From Linanthus parryae (taxonomy: Eukaryota; Streptophyta; Magnoliopsida; Ericales; Polemoniaceae): 64,000 nucleotides of DNA. A model generated the notes under the pieces. It worked only from the letters and a program-made list of their open reading frames with translations. It ran no database searches and had not been told where the DNA came from. The stretch is taken from contig JALGPY010000003.1 of the NCBI GenBank assembly GCA_023055425.1, positions 18,535,001 through 18,599,000 on the forward strand. Reading direction: 5' to 3'. Shown here one piece after another: positions 12,006 through 23,580 of this stretch (its first letter is position 1; every line of letters begins with the position of its first letter). The position numbers and the translations under genes were made by a program.

Positions 12006-13435
12006 TGTAGGGTTTTGATTCATGGATCACACAACGGAAGCATAATCAAACATAAAACCATGCAAAACCCTCCAAGGATCACAAGTCTAGAGACATAACG
12101 ATAGTGAAGGTTAGAAATCATAAACACACATTTGGGTTCTCCTTGATGACTTCAAACGCGAATAATGTCACGTTCTCTATAGTTGATCCACGCCTAGAGT
12201 TGATCCTAAATCTCCCAAACTCCTTGGTGCTAGCCCGGAATAGGAAGAGGAAGAAGAAATCACGCAAAACGAGACAAAAAGAGGCTCTCGGCCTCTTTTG
12301 GCCGACGGGGACGAGGGCGGCGGCAAGGGGCGGCGTCGGGCCCTACTTGTTGCTTGCTCTCTCTCCTTTGTTCTCTCCCACTCTTATTATTTCACTAATG
12401 AGCATAAGTTATAAGGAAGGAAGGAAGGAGGGTCCTTTATATAGTCTAACAACTCCTTGTTAACTACCTAAAGGACTTATTCTAGTCCAACTAGAATTCA
12501 ATTTAGTCCCTTCCTTGCAAATTAGTCCCTACTAAGTTTGCAAGGGTTTGCAAAGTGATCCTTCTAATTAATTAATCCAATTAATTAATTCCCAAATCTA
12601 GTTCAACTCTATATAGCGTGTGACCCCATAGGTTCTATCTAGTTGGTAGCAACTATTTGCTAATATGGAGCGGTTTCTAGCAAAACATCCATTCTAGCCA
12701 ACTAATAGAATAGTCATCTTGACAACCTTTGTACAAGTAATTGTCTCATCCCTTTGCCTCCATATCCGGATTGGACACGAGACATACAAGTCACACTCGT
12801 ATATCCAATCCATAGTTTCTCGATCCATGGGAATAGCCTTATTCGTGCAAATAACATCAATATCCCATATTGATTTATTTGAGTCTGGCCAGACATTCTA
12901 TAAGCACTATCCCTCGAGTGGCCTAGGATATTTACTCCCGTTATGTGGGAGGGGCAAATCCTCTCTACGTCCACTACGATCCCTAAGCTTGCTTCTCATT
13001 GTATCCAGTACACGCCTTTATAACTACCCAGTTACGGTGTAGCGTTTAACGCTACCAAGATCACAATGATCCACAACTAGAATATCTAGTGACTTCAAGT
13101 CTAAGGATGACAATACCATTTCACCGCGAGAAGCGCTTGTGACTCAACATAACGTGTATGTAGCCTTCTCGGAGATGGGTCAATCCAGTGCAACATTCCG
13201 TAATGCACACCAATGTGTTGGATCGTGATATCTCCATATCAATCCAACCCCATACTAGTCTATAGATGATTGTCCCATTAATCATTATACTTGACTAGGG
13301 ATATTTAAGATAAACAACACAACTGTAAATCTAAGGACTTCATTATATTAAATATCCAATAAATAATAAATGAATTTTCTAGCCATATACAAATTCATAC
13401 TAAACTAGATTGCCTCTAGGGCATCTATTCCAACA
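12006..13435 (-). repeat. Solo copia LTR with AGAAG target duplication
   Basis: A complete 1,430-bp LTR. On the minus strand it runs from TGTTGGAATAGATGCCC to AATCAAAACCCTACA, the same subfamily as the LTRs of copies 4 and 5. It is flanked on both sides by AGAAG (12001-12005 and 13436-13440). No PBS, coding region or second LTR is present, so it is the product of LTR-LTR recombination. A TATA box (CTATATAAAGG on minus) survives near 12435, so it could still act as a promoter directed leftward. Confidence 0.95.
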
Positions 13436-13440
13436 AGAAG

Positions 13441-14025
13441 AAAGGTAGAACATAGCATGATGTGGAAGAAGAAAAAAGCAACAAAAGAAATGTCTCCCTG
13501 CCAGCATGAACATCCTTTCCCTCCAAACCTTTAATGAGAACGGCGACCCAAGCCGCGAAACGAACTAGACTTCAACCCTGTCCACCACCAACCTATCTCT
13601 TTTTGCATCTATTCAATCTAGAACATACCTCTAGACACTTACCCAGAACAAACTGACTGCTACATTGCCCAAAACCCCAATTTACCGCCGTCGATATCTA
13701 TTCAAACACCACAATCACGATACCTGAGTGTTAGTAATATCCCAAACCCAGCGAACCTCAATTTACCAATCAACTGTCCCCAAAATCCAAATTTGGAAAA
13801 ACAATAACGGATTTGAGCCAGCAACAATTTTGTACTTCAATTCGTAAACCTAGAAATCAAAATTCAGATACCCAATTACGAATCAAAGTTTAATTTAATT
13901 AATTGAGGTTGCAATGGAAACAGTTACGTTTTGGAGATTCGTTTTTGTGATGCTTGCTACAATCATGTCTGAGTTTCGCAGGACCATTGCTCAAATTCTT
14001 AGTACTATTTCCCTTTCTTTAACTT

Positions 14026-14026
<1 letters not shown>
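13441..14026. other. No gene recognised
   Basis: AT-rich sequence between the solo LTR and a poly-T tract. Nothing recognisable on either strand. It lies inside the inverted-repeat pair. Confidence 0.6.

Positions 14027-14075
<49 letters not shown>
14027..14075. repeat. Poly-T tract, 49 bases
   Basis: An unbroken run of T. It could be the poly-A tail of a minus-strand retroposed sequence, but no retroposon body was recognised to its right. Poly-Phe and poly-Lys readings across it are artefacts. Confidence 0.95.
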
Positions 14076-14204
14076 CTTCCCGCTCATCCCTCTACACGAT
14101 TGAATGCTAAACATGAATACATAATTATATTTTTTACCCACAAAACATGAAATATATAACCCCGGCCCAAAGTTATAAATAAAAGAAAGGAAAAGACGAA
14201 GAAT

Positions 14205-14415
14205 GCAGGGTAATATTGTCTTTTCAGACAAATCCGTCACAATATATCGATGGCAGTTAGTGTTGAGTGCTTGATTTGCAACAGTTGCAAAGTATGGGTA
14301 CTATAGATGCTGTAGTTGAAACTATATGTATCAAATCCACACTGAAACCAAACTATGGGTATCACATATACAATTTAGCCTTAATTGTTAAAATAGCCAA
14401 TGTTGTGGGCTTGAT
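14205..14415 (-). repeat. Right arm of a diverged inverted repeat
   Basis: Inverted partner of 11671-11895 (see that entry). Its outer end lies about 300 bp upstream of the F-box ATG, so the repeat may border or overlap the gene's promoter. Confidence 0.6.
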
Positions 14416-14716
14416 GATGAGGATGCCCATTGTTTTCTATTCCGTCCAAGTCCCCAAGGCGGCTCAGAGTAAATACAAAAGGAATCCCTTGGATTGAGAG
14501 CAGCAGCAGCAGCAGCAGCTTCATTACTGTGGCTATTTTTCGCTCAAGGAATCCAAGATAAGTTTCCTCAAAGTTTCTTGTCATTCATGTGATTTACCTT
14601 CACGGTGAACTTAAGTTCTTCAATTGCTGAATTTCTAGGTTTTGTTTGCTGCGGATTGTACCTATATATTGTTTTTGTGATACTGAACCTTGATTCAAAT
14701 TTTCTTTACCGCACTA
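14416..14716 (+). promoter_or_regulatory. Upstream region / 5' UTR of the F-box gene
   Basis: Contains a (CAG)6 microsatellite at 14501-14519 and a pyrimidine-rich stretch. TATATATTG at 14664-14672 is only about 45 bp before the ATG, which is close for a core TATA box. No uniquely diagnostic promoter element was found. The start site is inferred only from the reading frame. Confidence 0.35.
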
Positions 14717-15937
14717 ATGGCGCCGGAAAAAAGAAAGAAGATGAGAGGACAAACCGTGAAGTATATCCCCGAAGAGATAATGTCTGATATATTTGTCAGG
14801 CTACCTGTGAAGTCTCTTTCACGATGCATGCGGGTTTCGAAACAATGGCGCTATTGGATTTCAAAAACCAGAAGGTCCAGAAAACTACTTTTCACGTCTC
14901 AAAGTGCGCAGAAACTCTCCTTCAAAGCCATCCGTGAGAAAACAAGACGCACAGAAGACATCATGGTACCAGCACAATGGGAAAGAAAATATCAACGCGG
15001 CGACCCCGGTCAGGTTTCCATCTATGGTTCATGTGATGGGTTGGTTCTTGTTGGGTCGGGTTGTGACTTGTACCTGTGGAACCCTACAATTCGATACTGT
15101 GAAAAAATATTCGCACATAGAAGCCTGAACCCTAGAACTTACAGAATTGTTGGTGGACTTTACTTGGACTCTCTGGACAAAGAATACAAGATTTTCATGG
15201 CAATAACCGACAAAGCTCTTCGCAACGGTGGTGACATTGTGATGGTGGGTAATCCTAGGAATAAAACATGGACACATATTCGCTTCCCTTGCTGGATTGC
15301 AATTGGGTCAATCGTGTCGGGACCATTGTTGAACAATCATCTCCACTTTGTTGCTGCTAAGATTGGTCAACGAACTGCTTCTCTAACTTCGCCAAGTTTG
15401 ATAATTTATTTCGATGGAAGGAGCGATGAATTCATAAATCTACCCATGCCTCCTCCTAAGGAAATTGAGGATTTTGTATTGGGTTTGGGAGTCTTAGATG
15501 AAAACCTTTGCATGACCAGACGCGATGGAGATAAGGTTGAGGTATTAGTTATGAAAGAGTATGCTGTGAAGGAATCATGGTCTGTTTTGTTTCGAATTGA
15601 AGGGGTTTCTTTTCCATGTAATGTTTCACCTCTTTGTTACATAGATAAACGGAAAAGTGAAGTGCTGATGATGATTTCGAGCCGCGTTGGTAGGGAAACC
15701 TTTGTATACGATTCTAATTCTAATTCGCGAGCTCCTGTTAAATTTCATGATGATGACATCAGGAGTGAAATTGCCTATGAAGAAACATTTGTTCGACCTT
15801 TGGGATATCAGTGGGAAAAACTGGACTCAAGAGGTGAAGCTTTTTATGTAGAAAATATTGGTTCAAATTGCATATTGACAAAGCAAAAGTATAAGTATGG
15901 CTATGTTTACTGGTTAGCAGAGGGTGAAGAGCGATGA
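14717..15937 (+). CDS. F-box protein with F-box-associated (FBA) type C-terminus
   Basis: The protein has 406 residues in one exon. The first ATG in frame is at 14717; a second Met is nine codons in (14741). Residues 16-55 form an F-box (IPEEIMSDIFVRLPVKSLSR, then CMRVSKQW). The rest follows the plant FBA pattern: GSCDGLVLV (about 104), LWNPTIR (about 120), a GLYLDSLDKEYKIF block, GPLLNNHLHF, and a YFDGRSDEFINLPMP block. By family knowledge it acts as a substrate adaptor: the F-box binds Skp1/ASK in an SCF ubiquitin ligase and the C-terminal domain recognises an unknown target. No intron is needed. The frame is clean, but the gene is surrounded by transposons and may be a lineage-specific or weakly expressed member. 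After the stop, an acidic reading continues in another frame (see next entry). Confidence 0.88.
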   Translation: MAPEKRKKMRGQTVKYIPEEIMSDIFVRLPVKSLSRCMRVSKQWRYWISKTRRSRKLLFTSQSAQKLSFKAIREKTRRTEDIMVPAQWERKYQRGDPGQVSIYGSCDGLVLVGSGCDLYLWNPTIRYCEKIFAHRSLNPRTYRIVGGLYLDSLDKEYKIFMAITDKALRNGGDIVMVGNPRNKTWTHIRFPCWIAIGSIVSGPLLNNHLHFVAAKIGQRTASLTSPSLIIYFDGRSDEFINLPMPPPKEIEDFVLGLGVLDENLCMTRRDGDKVEVLVMKEYAVKESWSVLFRIEGVSFPCNVSPLCYIDKRKSEVLMMISSRVGRETFVYDSNSNSRAPVKFHDDDIRSEIAYEETFVRPLGYQWEKLDSRGEAFYVENIGSNCILTKQKYKYGYVYWLAEGEER

Positions 15938-16700
15938 GGAAGAGTGCTCAAAAGAAGAGGGAGAAGAAGATGAAGATTTGTCAGATAACACCTCTTATTT
16001 CTTAACTTCAATGTTATATGTTAAACGTTTTTTCAAATTTCTGAAGGCAATAGAAAGGATTGGATCAGCACACGGCCCATTCTACGTATTTGCGTTTTTG
16101 ATAAGATATCAAAAGCAGAGCTTGACATAGTCTTTTAGTTCTGGGTTCATCCACCGGTCACGAGTTTCTTAATAATTTTTCTTTCAAAATTTTGTTTGCT
16201 CCTCATCCTGAAATTGTGTCCTATCATGCTTGCAATAACTTTTAATTAGTGTTAACGAAACCATCTAACATAGGCAATGCTAACACAAGTTACCAATGTG
16301 TCAGCCTTACATGTGGCTAGAAGGATACTCAATATTAGTGTAACGAAACCATCTAGCTCTCCTTTCGTACGTTCTAGCTCCCTTATATATCAAGCAATGT
16401 GCCTTATGTTTGGTTGTTATCCACTTTATCCTTTTATGTCATATGTTCTTCAAGTACATGTTTAAACAGAAAAGGTGAGAAGAAAAACTGCAAATGCCTG
16501 AAAAGTCAATGACAAGTTGATAATTAGTATTTTGATTCTGGTTTACTAACTTCGGTTTGAGCCCATCCAGAAGGTGATCAAATACCCCACGGTGCTGGAA
16601 AAACCTATATGATCGGAATACGATGGTCGTATGTGAAGTATGACGGAGATTAGAGATCTTTGAGTTACTCGAATGAAGTTACCAATACCCGGCAAGGATA
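15938..16700 (+). other. 3' flank of the F-box gene, with an acidic out-of-frame extension
   Basis: Another + frame overlapping the F-box stop reads DEEECSKEEGEEDEDLSDN and continues to 16130. Acidic C-terminal tails occur in some F-box/FBA proteins, so a one-base frameshift near 15930 could have shortened this gene; equally, it may be the 3' UTR. The remaining sequence to about 16700 is AT-rich with no recognisable gene. Confidence 0.4.
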
Positions 16701-16708
16701 TGACAAGG

Positions 16709-17347
16709 CAACAACTCAAAGGCAGTGGAGAAACAAGCTGCAGCAAGTGGACAGAACCAGGAAGTCGAACGAGTTGAGAGCTGCTCGCACGTGCAGAAGG
16801 CTGCTCACCCGAGCATGAATAAGCTCGCACAAGTTGCTACAAGGGCTGAAGCAGCTGGTTTGTTTCCAAGTTTGTTTGGGGCGGTTTTCAGCTTGCTTAG
16901 GATGCAAAAAACGTTCCTTATTCCTCTATATGAGCTGTAGGTTGTGCATAGACTTGGTGTACGAGTGTGTAGTGTATCTTGAAGTGTTTCTTACATAAAT
17001 AAACAAGTATTTTTAACTATGGAGACAAAGCAACTAGTCAAAGACAGTGGAGAAACAAGCTGCAGCAAGTGGACGGAACCAGGAAGTCCAACAAGTTGAG
17101 AGTTGCTCGCACGAGCAGAAGGCTGCTCGCCCGAGCATGAATAAGCTCGCACGAGTTGCTACAAGGGCTGAAGCAGCTGGTTTGTGTCCAAGTTTGTTTG
17201 GGGCGGTTTTCAGCTTGCTTAGGCTGCAAAAAACGTTCCTTATTCCTCTATATGAGCTGTAGGTTGTGCGCCCTAGACTTGGTGTATGACTGTGTGGTGT
17301 ATCTTGGAGTGTTTCTGACATAAATAAACAAGTATTTCTAACCATGC
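16709..17347 (+). repeat. Tandem duplication, two units of about 0.32 kb
   Basis: Unit 1 (about 16709-17022) and unit 2 (about 17031-17347) are highly similar, offset by 322 bp. Both contain GCTCGCACGAG/GCTCGCCCGAGC-type inverted motifs and end with ATAAATAAACAAGTATTT. They lie upstream of a degenerate PBS-like TGGTATTCGAGTC (about 17450) and a copia gag remnant, so they are probably an internally duplicated piece of that element's 5' LTR. Short frames shared by the two units are not convincing as genes. Confidence 0.75.
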
Positions 17348-17599
17348 AGGTAAATTACAAAGTCATTAGTGAACCTCTTCAATTTGTATCTCGATCTTGA
17401 TTTTGTTATTGTTATTCTATCTTGTTTTGGACACCCTTGTTATAAAAAACTGGTATTCGAGTCGGAGTTTCAAGAATCAGGTGGAGCTAACAGTTTAGGT
17501 TTAACAATCTGGTGGAACTCAGACCTAGGTTTTCCCATTTCGGGTGGAGCACTTCCGTCACGGGTAACAAGCTAGGGTTTTGGAGTTTCCGCGAAGAAT

Positions 17600-18100
17600 G
17601 ATGCAAGGTTCAGGACTAAAGATTTAGCAATTCACTAAGAGAAACAACTCCATTCTGTGGCAGATCAAGTGCATGCTTTGTTGAAGCAACAAGGTATCTG
17701 GTTGCCGTTGGCGACAGACAAGGGAAAAGATACATCTACCGTTGAGTACTAGACGTTGGAGGAAAAGGCACACACAAGGATCATGTTGTTCCTCGCGGAC
17801 GAAGTGGTCACTGAAGTCGCATATCAGGAGATGAGGCTGCTAAGTGGTTGAAGGTGAAGAGTCACTACGAAGTCACTCACCACCAAGTTAATGCTGAAGT
17901 AGAATCCCTTTAGTGTGTGAATGTATGAAGGTAAGATTCTTAGAGATCACCTATATCGGTTAAATATATTCTACTAGAGTTGTAGAACAATAATTAACTG
18001 GTGAGTGATGAGGATGTTGACTTGATTTTGTTTGTGTCTCTACTCCGTTGTGTGAGGTTTTTGTACATTCCTTCATCGTTAGGAGAGAGATTGCAATCGT
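17600..18100 (+). pseudogene. Degenerate gag of a different copia element
   Basis: In shifting + frames one can read SILWQIKVHALLKQQGIWLP, then RIMLFLADEVVTEV, then an LRDHLYRLN-like piece and DEDVDLILFVSL. These correspond in order to the usual UBN2/copia gag pattern (LWxxxVxxLLxQQG, IxLxLADEVLxxV, DEDxALILLxSLP). Stops and frameshifts are frequent. The gag type differs from that of copies 1-5. No later pol domains were seen; the element is truncated before 18100. Confidence 0.65.
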
Positions 18101-18706
18101 AGTGTAAGATATACCCTAGAAAAGATTTAAACATGAGAACAATCTCATAACTGTTTAATCTGGAAAATTGAATGCACACAATCATCAAATTTTCATCACC
18201 TAAACCAAACCCTAGGTACCCAAATCGGGTCATAGCAAACACAAATTTAGCTACGCATCAATGTTTGAAACATCTAATGAATCAAATACGTATTCATAAC
18301 TGAAAATGGGTTGTATAGAGAAGAGGAATGAGAGATAAACTATTGCTACTCCGGATGGATTCCATGAGTGGTGTCTTCGATCTTCAGCTCCGCAACGACT
18401 CTTGTCTTAACAAATCTCCAAAAAAACGGATGGGAGTTCTCTTCTTCTTTCCAAGCTAATGGCGGATGAGAGGATACTGTAACTTTTAGACGAGGCTAAG
18501 TTTTGTAATTCTCCAAAGACATACGTGAGAGATGAATTAAAGAGGTCTTGAAAATAGAAAAATAACCTCATGAATGTGCTATCCTCCGAAGTTTAACACC
18601 GTGGTGAAAACGCTAAGACAAAATTTGGCATAAACTTCATGGTTTCAAAGAACAACTTCTTTCTCATTCCGGCAAAGAAATCCTTACAAAATTTACTTGT
18701 TTGGAC
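18101..18706. other. No gene recognised
   Basis: Sequence between the copia gag remnant and the gypsy integrase remnant. No recognisable motif on either strand. Confidence 0.6.
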
Positions 18707-19697
18707 TAATGGTTGAATCAAATTTTGGTGGTAAACGATCGAATAACGAAGACAGCAAGATTCATCCTCATGAAGGACACATGTGATACGGCAAAGAGAG
18801 TCGATGTGTACATCAGGAATGTAGTAAGATTAAATGGAGTGCCAAGCTCAATCGTTTCCGATAGAGATCCAATTTTCTTGTTGCATTTTTGGAAGGAGTT
18901 ACAAAAATTTATGGGACAAAATTACGTTTTAGCACAACATTTCACCCAGGGACGGAGACAATCCGAAAAGACAATCCAAAAACTAGAGTACATGACTTTG
19001 GAGGATCATGGGTGGAGAAGTTATCGCTTATCGAATTCTCCTACAACAACAGCTATCATTCCAGCATTGGTATGGCAGCCTTTGAGGTGATGTATGGAAG
19101 AAAGTGTAGGACACCTTTGTTTTGGAGCCACATCATCGAAACAGTGATTTTAGGACGTGAAATGATAGAAGATTCGACAAGCCAGATTCGGATGAATCAG
19201 CAAAGGATGAAGGCGGCCTAGGATAGAAAAAATTCTTACGCAGATTTGAACAGAAGGCCATTGGATTTTGAGGTTGGTGACAAAGTGTTCCTAAGGGTTT
19301 CACCTACAAAGGGGGTTATGTGATTTAATCAGAAGGGAAAGCTGAGGCCTAAGTTCATTGGACCCTATGATGTTTTGGATTGATCGGAGAGGTAGCCTAT
19401 CGCCTCAATATTCTTAACAACCTAGGTTGAGTCCATAATGTCTTTCATGTCTCTCAAATAAAGCCATATATTCATGATCCAAGCCATGTTCTTGATCTCA
19501 AACCCGTTGAACTCGATGCATCCCTAACCTATGCAGAACAGCCAATCAAAATCGTAGATCGAAAGAATAGTGATACCCGTACCAAGTCCATTACGTTGGT
19601 TAAGGTTCTTCGGTCGAACCATCTCACCGAGAAAGCAACGTGGGAAGCTGAGGCCGACATGAGAAAACGTTACCCACACCTTTTCGACCAGGTATAA
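18707..19697 (+). pseudogene. Ty3/gypsy integrase and chromodomain-like C-terminus (decayed)
   Basis: Reading across + frames gives VNDRITKTARFI, VVRLNGVPSSIVSDRDPIF (second catalytic Asp region), LRFSTTFHPGTET, WVEKLSLIEFSYNNSYHSS and AFEVMYGRKCRTPLFW. A GPY/F-like block (GKLRPKFIGPYDVLD), VFHVSQIKPYIHDP and a chromodomain-like tail (LVKVLRSNHLTEKATWE, MRKRYPHLF) follow. This order is typical of plant chromoviruses. A frameshift near 18900-18950 and stops near 19219, 19321 and 19381 disable it. The 5' part of integrase and everything upstream is missing. Confidence 0.88.
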
Positions 19698-19882
19698 CTC
19701 GAGTGACGGGAACGTCGCTCCTTTTAAGAGGAAAGTGACGCTTTCGCCATATCCTGAATTGCTTGTTATGTATATTAGTCCATTTCATGTGCATTAGAAA
19801 TTGCATTAGTGCATATTGGGGGAGTTTACTTTCAGGTTATATTTATGGACGTGTTTTTTCTTCGGGAAAGAAGCGTCGCTTT

Positions 19883-19895
19883 AAGGGGAAAGCGA
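19883..19895 (+). promoter_or_regulatory. Polypurine tract of the gypsy element
   Basis: AAGGGGAAAGCGA lies immediately before the LTR start TGTAATACCC, the usual plus-strand priming site. An upstream purine stretch (AAGAGGAAAGTGACG, about 19727) resembles a second copy. Confidence 0.7.
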
Positions 19896-22800
19896 TGTAA
19901 TACCCATATTTTTAGATATGACTATTAGTATTATCTCATAAAGTGTTGGGTGTCGTTAGTGTAATTTCCCTAAGTTATTTCTATGTTTTCCTAAATGTTG
20001 AGGGGTCCATGTGTATTTTTCCCTACCTTTGTACACCCAACACACTCTAACCATTCTCCCTAACTGTTATACCCCATTTTCATTATAAGGGAAATTAATG
20101 ACTTTTTTGTAAATTTAAACGGTTATTTTCAAAATATTTGTCGCGTGGGGACGTAGTTGTAATTTTAGATGATATGAACTAGCTAATAGTTTGGGTGAAA
20201 GTTTTACTTGGTGAAAGTTTCAAAACCTCATGAGAAAATGATTAAAAGTAACACAAAAACATAAACAAACAAATTTTCGCCCATTCCCCAACAAACCTGC
20301 AACTCTTTTCTCCTCTTCTCACGTAATCTCTTCTTTTCCTTCTTTGTCTTCTATTTAATCTTTATCTTCTTCTTCCCCTTCTTCACCCTGAAACCACACC
20401 ACGGCCACCACCTCCACCACCTCCACCACATCTCTGTCTCGCTCTTCCCTACCTATCCATCTCTTCCTCTCCCTCTCGAACGATCAGCAGTAGCAGCTCG
20501 CCAAGAGGTCGCCACCGCCGACATAAACTGACGGAAAACTGGGCCCGCGAAAGCCGAACACAACACTGGTAGTCTCCGCTCTCTCTCCGCTGGTATCGCG
20601 TTCCCTCTCGTGTCTAGGGCTCCTTCCCAGCACCAGGCGACCACCAAAAAGGCACAAGCAGCAGCAACATCAGCAACCCACCACATCACCGCCGCCAACC
20701 TCCATTGTTGCCGGTGAAATCGTCGGGCTGAGCAAACTGGAGGTATCCACCTCTCTCTCTTGGTCTCCCCAGCCTCCACAAGTTCCGATCAAGCTCGAGG
20801 AAGTCTCAAACAATGCCATAATCCAACAGACGCAGTCTTGTCGAGCTCCACCTCCAGCGAGTTTTTTCGACGGCTCGACCCAGCTCATTTTTCGATCGTT
20901 TTTCGCAATTTTCGGCGTGCATAACCTCAATTTCACATAATTGTATGATTTTAATCATCAAAAGAGAATTTTGATAGCTTAAATATATGATTTGAATCAA
21001 CTGGGTCGGGTGAAAATTGATGTCTACCGTGAGAATGAACTGGGGTGGGAAAAATAGTTGTTTCAGAAAATTGGGGGTTAAAGTGTCTTTTATTAAACTT
21101 ATCTTGTGAGTGTAGGGGGTGCTAGCTGACTTTTATTATAAGTTAGGGGGTTCTACTTGTCATTTACTTAAACATTTCATTTTACGCAGAAATAAAAATA
21201 AATTTCTTTGATTAAAAATATTTTCTAAAAATATTAGATTTTGTCCTCATCGTATAAATGTGTTCCAGGTATTGAAATAGTGCACGAGTAGTTTGTTAGA
21301 AATTGAACTAGAATTTTTTTACTAAAAATTATGAAAATAATGTGTTTAATCACTTTTCGAATCATCAATTTAATAAAGTTCTAAAAATAGACACATTGTT
21401 TTATATAATATCTCTATTAATAAGATGCGTTGGGAAATTAACAAGTTGGTTTTCGGGTTAGCCTAAAATTATTAAGTATGATTCTAGTTATGACTTATAG
21501 CGTTATTATTGAGTTTGTGATGAGTTAGACGCTCAAATTTGTAGGTGACGGTTTCGTAAGCAAGAACTATATATAGAACGTGCTTTTGGATTAAGGTAAG
21601 TTAATGTGCCTAGCACTGTGTGCCTTTCCTTCTTTCGCGTATCGCGTGCGTTATTTATGAAATATTATGATATATGCTTTATTTGAATTCTTTATTTTCT
21701 TTTGAAATATTATACTTTGAAAGTATCACATGAAAAATGATAATCCAAAATAAGAATCCAAAAGTCCCCGCTAGAAGAACATTTAAATTCTATTGTTAAA
21801 AGAGTAAGTACCGCTCAAAACCGACTATCATAGTAGGCCCTGATTACCTAGTTCACGGGCCACAATTATCAATAGTATCATATCGCTCACGTATTGGTCA
21901 AGTACAAACATCTCCCACACTCATATACCTAATATTATGAAAGACTGTCAGGCCGGATTTAGTAACAAATCCTTACTCAAAATTATATCATGGAAGAAAA
22001 ATTCGTAAAGATGTAAAGTGTAAGCTGTTGTGCACGATTTTGTACCATATCCATATTACGCTTTGTTTCAGACAGTTTGTGATTGGTTACTATTATGTGA
22101 TTCAGTGGCGGAGCCAGGAAACCAAGTCAGCCGGGGCAAAATTCGCGAAGTCAAAAGTCAAAGTTAAAAGTCAAAGTCAACAGTCAAAAGTCGTTATATT
22201 TCATAAACAATTTTACACACAAACGTCAAATTAATAACGAACACAATACTCACAAGTCACAATTTGTTTTTTTCAAAGAGATAATAAGTTTTTAATGGTA
22301 AATTGACAAAAAAATGAATGAAAAAAATTATTGTCTGGTAGGAGAATCGAACCTGTGCAGTAGGATTTGTCAATTACAACAACTAACCACTTGTGCAACT
22401 AGGCAGTTTTAAATTTCAGGGGGGGGGGGGAATTGTATATTCCTTTCTGTTTAGTCATAAAAATCTATAAAACTAGGGGTACTAGTAAAAAATTTCAAAT
22501 TTCAGGGGGGGGGGGGCTTGCACCTACATAGTCCGCCCCTGATGTGATTATGAGGCGATGTGATGCGAACCTCCTTGTGATTGTGTTATGGTTATTGTTG
22601 TGCTTTTACACATTATGAGAAAGTGGTTGTGGATTGAATATGACCACTCCCCGTATCAACTAGTTAATAAAATGAATTCCTTGACTTCATATCCTATCGA
22701 TGAGAAAAGAGAAGACCATGTTCTTGAGATTTAAAGTGATGAGTTGTGGAAATATTGCAAAGTACTTCTTGTGTGAATCTCCAAGATGGTCCACATCATT

Positions 22801-23276
22801 GGATTGGAAATATGAAATTTGAAATCGTCATGGAGTTTGATAAAGCAAACAACGGTAATGTTATTCCCCCAGATTTCTGATATTTATCACTTGACTATCG
22901 AACTCGTTATTCCTATCACATGCCTCATAATATGTTTACTTTCTATGCGTGTTAGCTTACCCAGCCGATTGTTGATCATATTTTCAAAACTGCATCGGCT
23001 TTTGCCATTTTAAAATCGCACGTCATCAATCAAGTTTGGGGACGTTCACGACACAACTGGATGAGAGGCTTGATACTTAGAACGTCACATAGTATCTTCA
23101 TTTCACCATTTAAATTTAATCCATTTTTCAAACATTGTTAGTGGTTATCTTGAATTTTTAATAAACTATGTTTTGAATTATCGATGGTTGTACTAACTGT
23201 GAACCAATGATCCTTATCCATTTCCAATGAGGTTCATTACCTCGGGCAGAGGCATCCCATGATTTGGGGTGTTGCA
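19896..23276 (+). repeat. 3' LTR of the gypsy (chromovirus-like) element, about 3.4 kb
   Basis: Starts TGTAATACCC directly after a polypurine tract and appears to end GGGGTGTTGCA at 23276, giving imperfect TGTAAYACCC/GGGTGTTRCA termini. LTRs of several kb are usual for Tekay/Del-type chromoviruses. The interior has a CT-rich, UTR-like segment (20280-20800) where open frames on both strands are compositional artefacts. A hAT MITE is inserted at 22103-22541. The end at 23276 is inferred, since no second LTR is in the window. Confidence 0.7.
22103..22541. mobile_element. hAT-type MITE with perfect 8-bp target duplication
   Basis: 439 bp. Left end CAGTGGCGGAGCCAGG; right end, inverted, CAGGGGCGGACTATG. 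Flanked on both sides by ATGTGATT (22095-22102 and 22542-22549), the 8-bp duplication expected for hAT. It contains two poly-G tracts each preceded by AAATTTCAG (about 22411 and 22497). There is no coding capacity, so it was moved by a transposase supplied elsewhere. Confidence 0.95.
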
Positions 23277-23580
23277 CTAACAAATTCACTCTTCTCTCTC
23301 TCACCCGAATGAAATAAAACTTTCTGATAACCCAAAATCATCATAGTTGATTTCCAAGTTTTAAATCAAACTCACCCAAAAACCCAACCAATGAAATCCG
23401 CTTATATGTTCACGATTCACCTTCAATTCCCTCACAACACCCACACGAAACTCTCATTCTCAAGCTCTCTGCTTTACGAAAAGAACCCACATCACCGCCA
23501 CTGTTATCACTGGACACCACCACTCCTCTTGCTCCACTCTTCCCAGCATCCGCACAGTCGCTAGTCTCCGACGACCCATA
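23277..23580. other. UTR-like unique sequence, no gene recognised
   Basis: Pyrimidine-rich sequence resembling a plant 5' UTR lies between the gypsy LTR and the copy 3 LTR. The last five bases, CCATA (23576-23580), are the presumed left target duplication of copy 3. Confidence 0.5.

Noticed and set aside
14019..14240. Frames with poly-Lys or poly-Phe
   Set aside because: Read through the 49-base poly-T tract; no supporting motif.
20453..20936. Minus-strand frames rich in Arg/Ala
   Set aside because: Lie in the CT-rich UTR-like part of the gypsy LTR; composition explains them.
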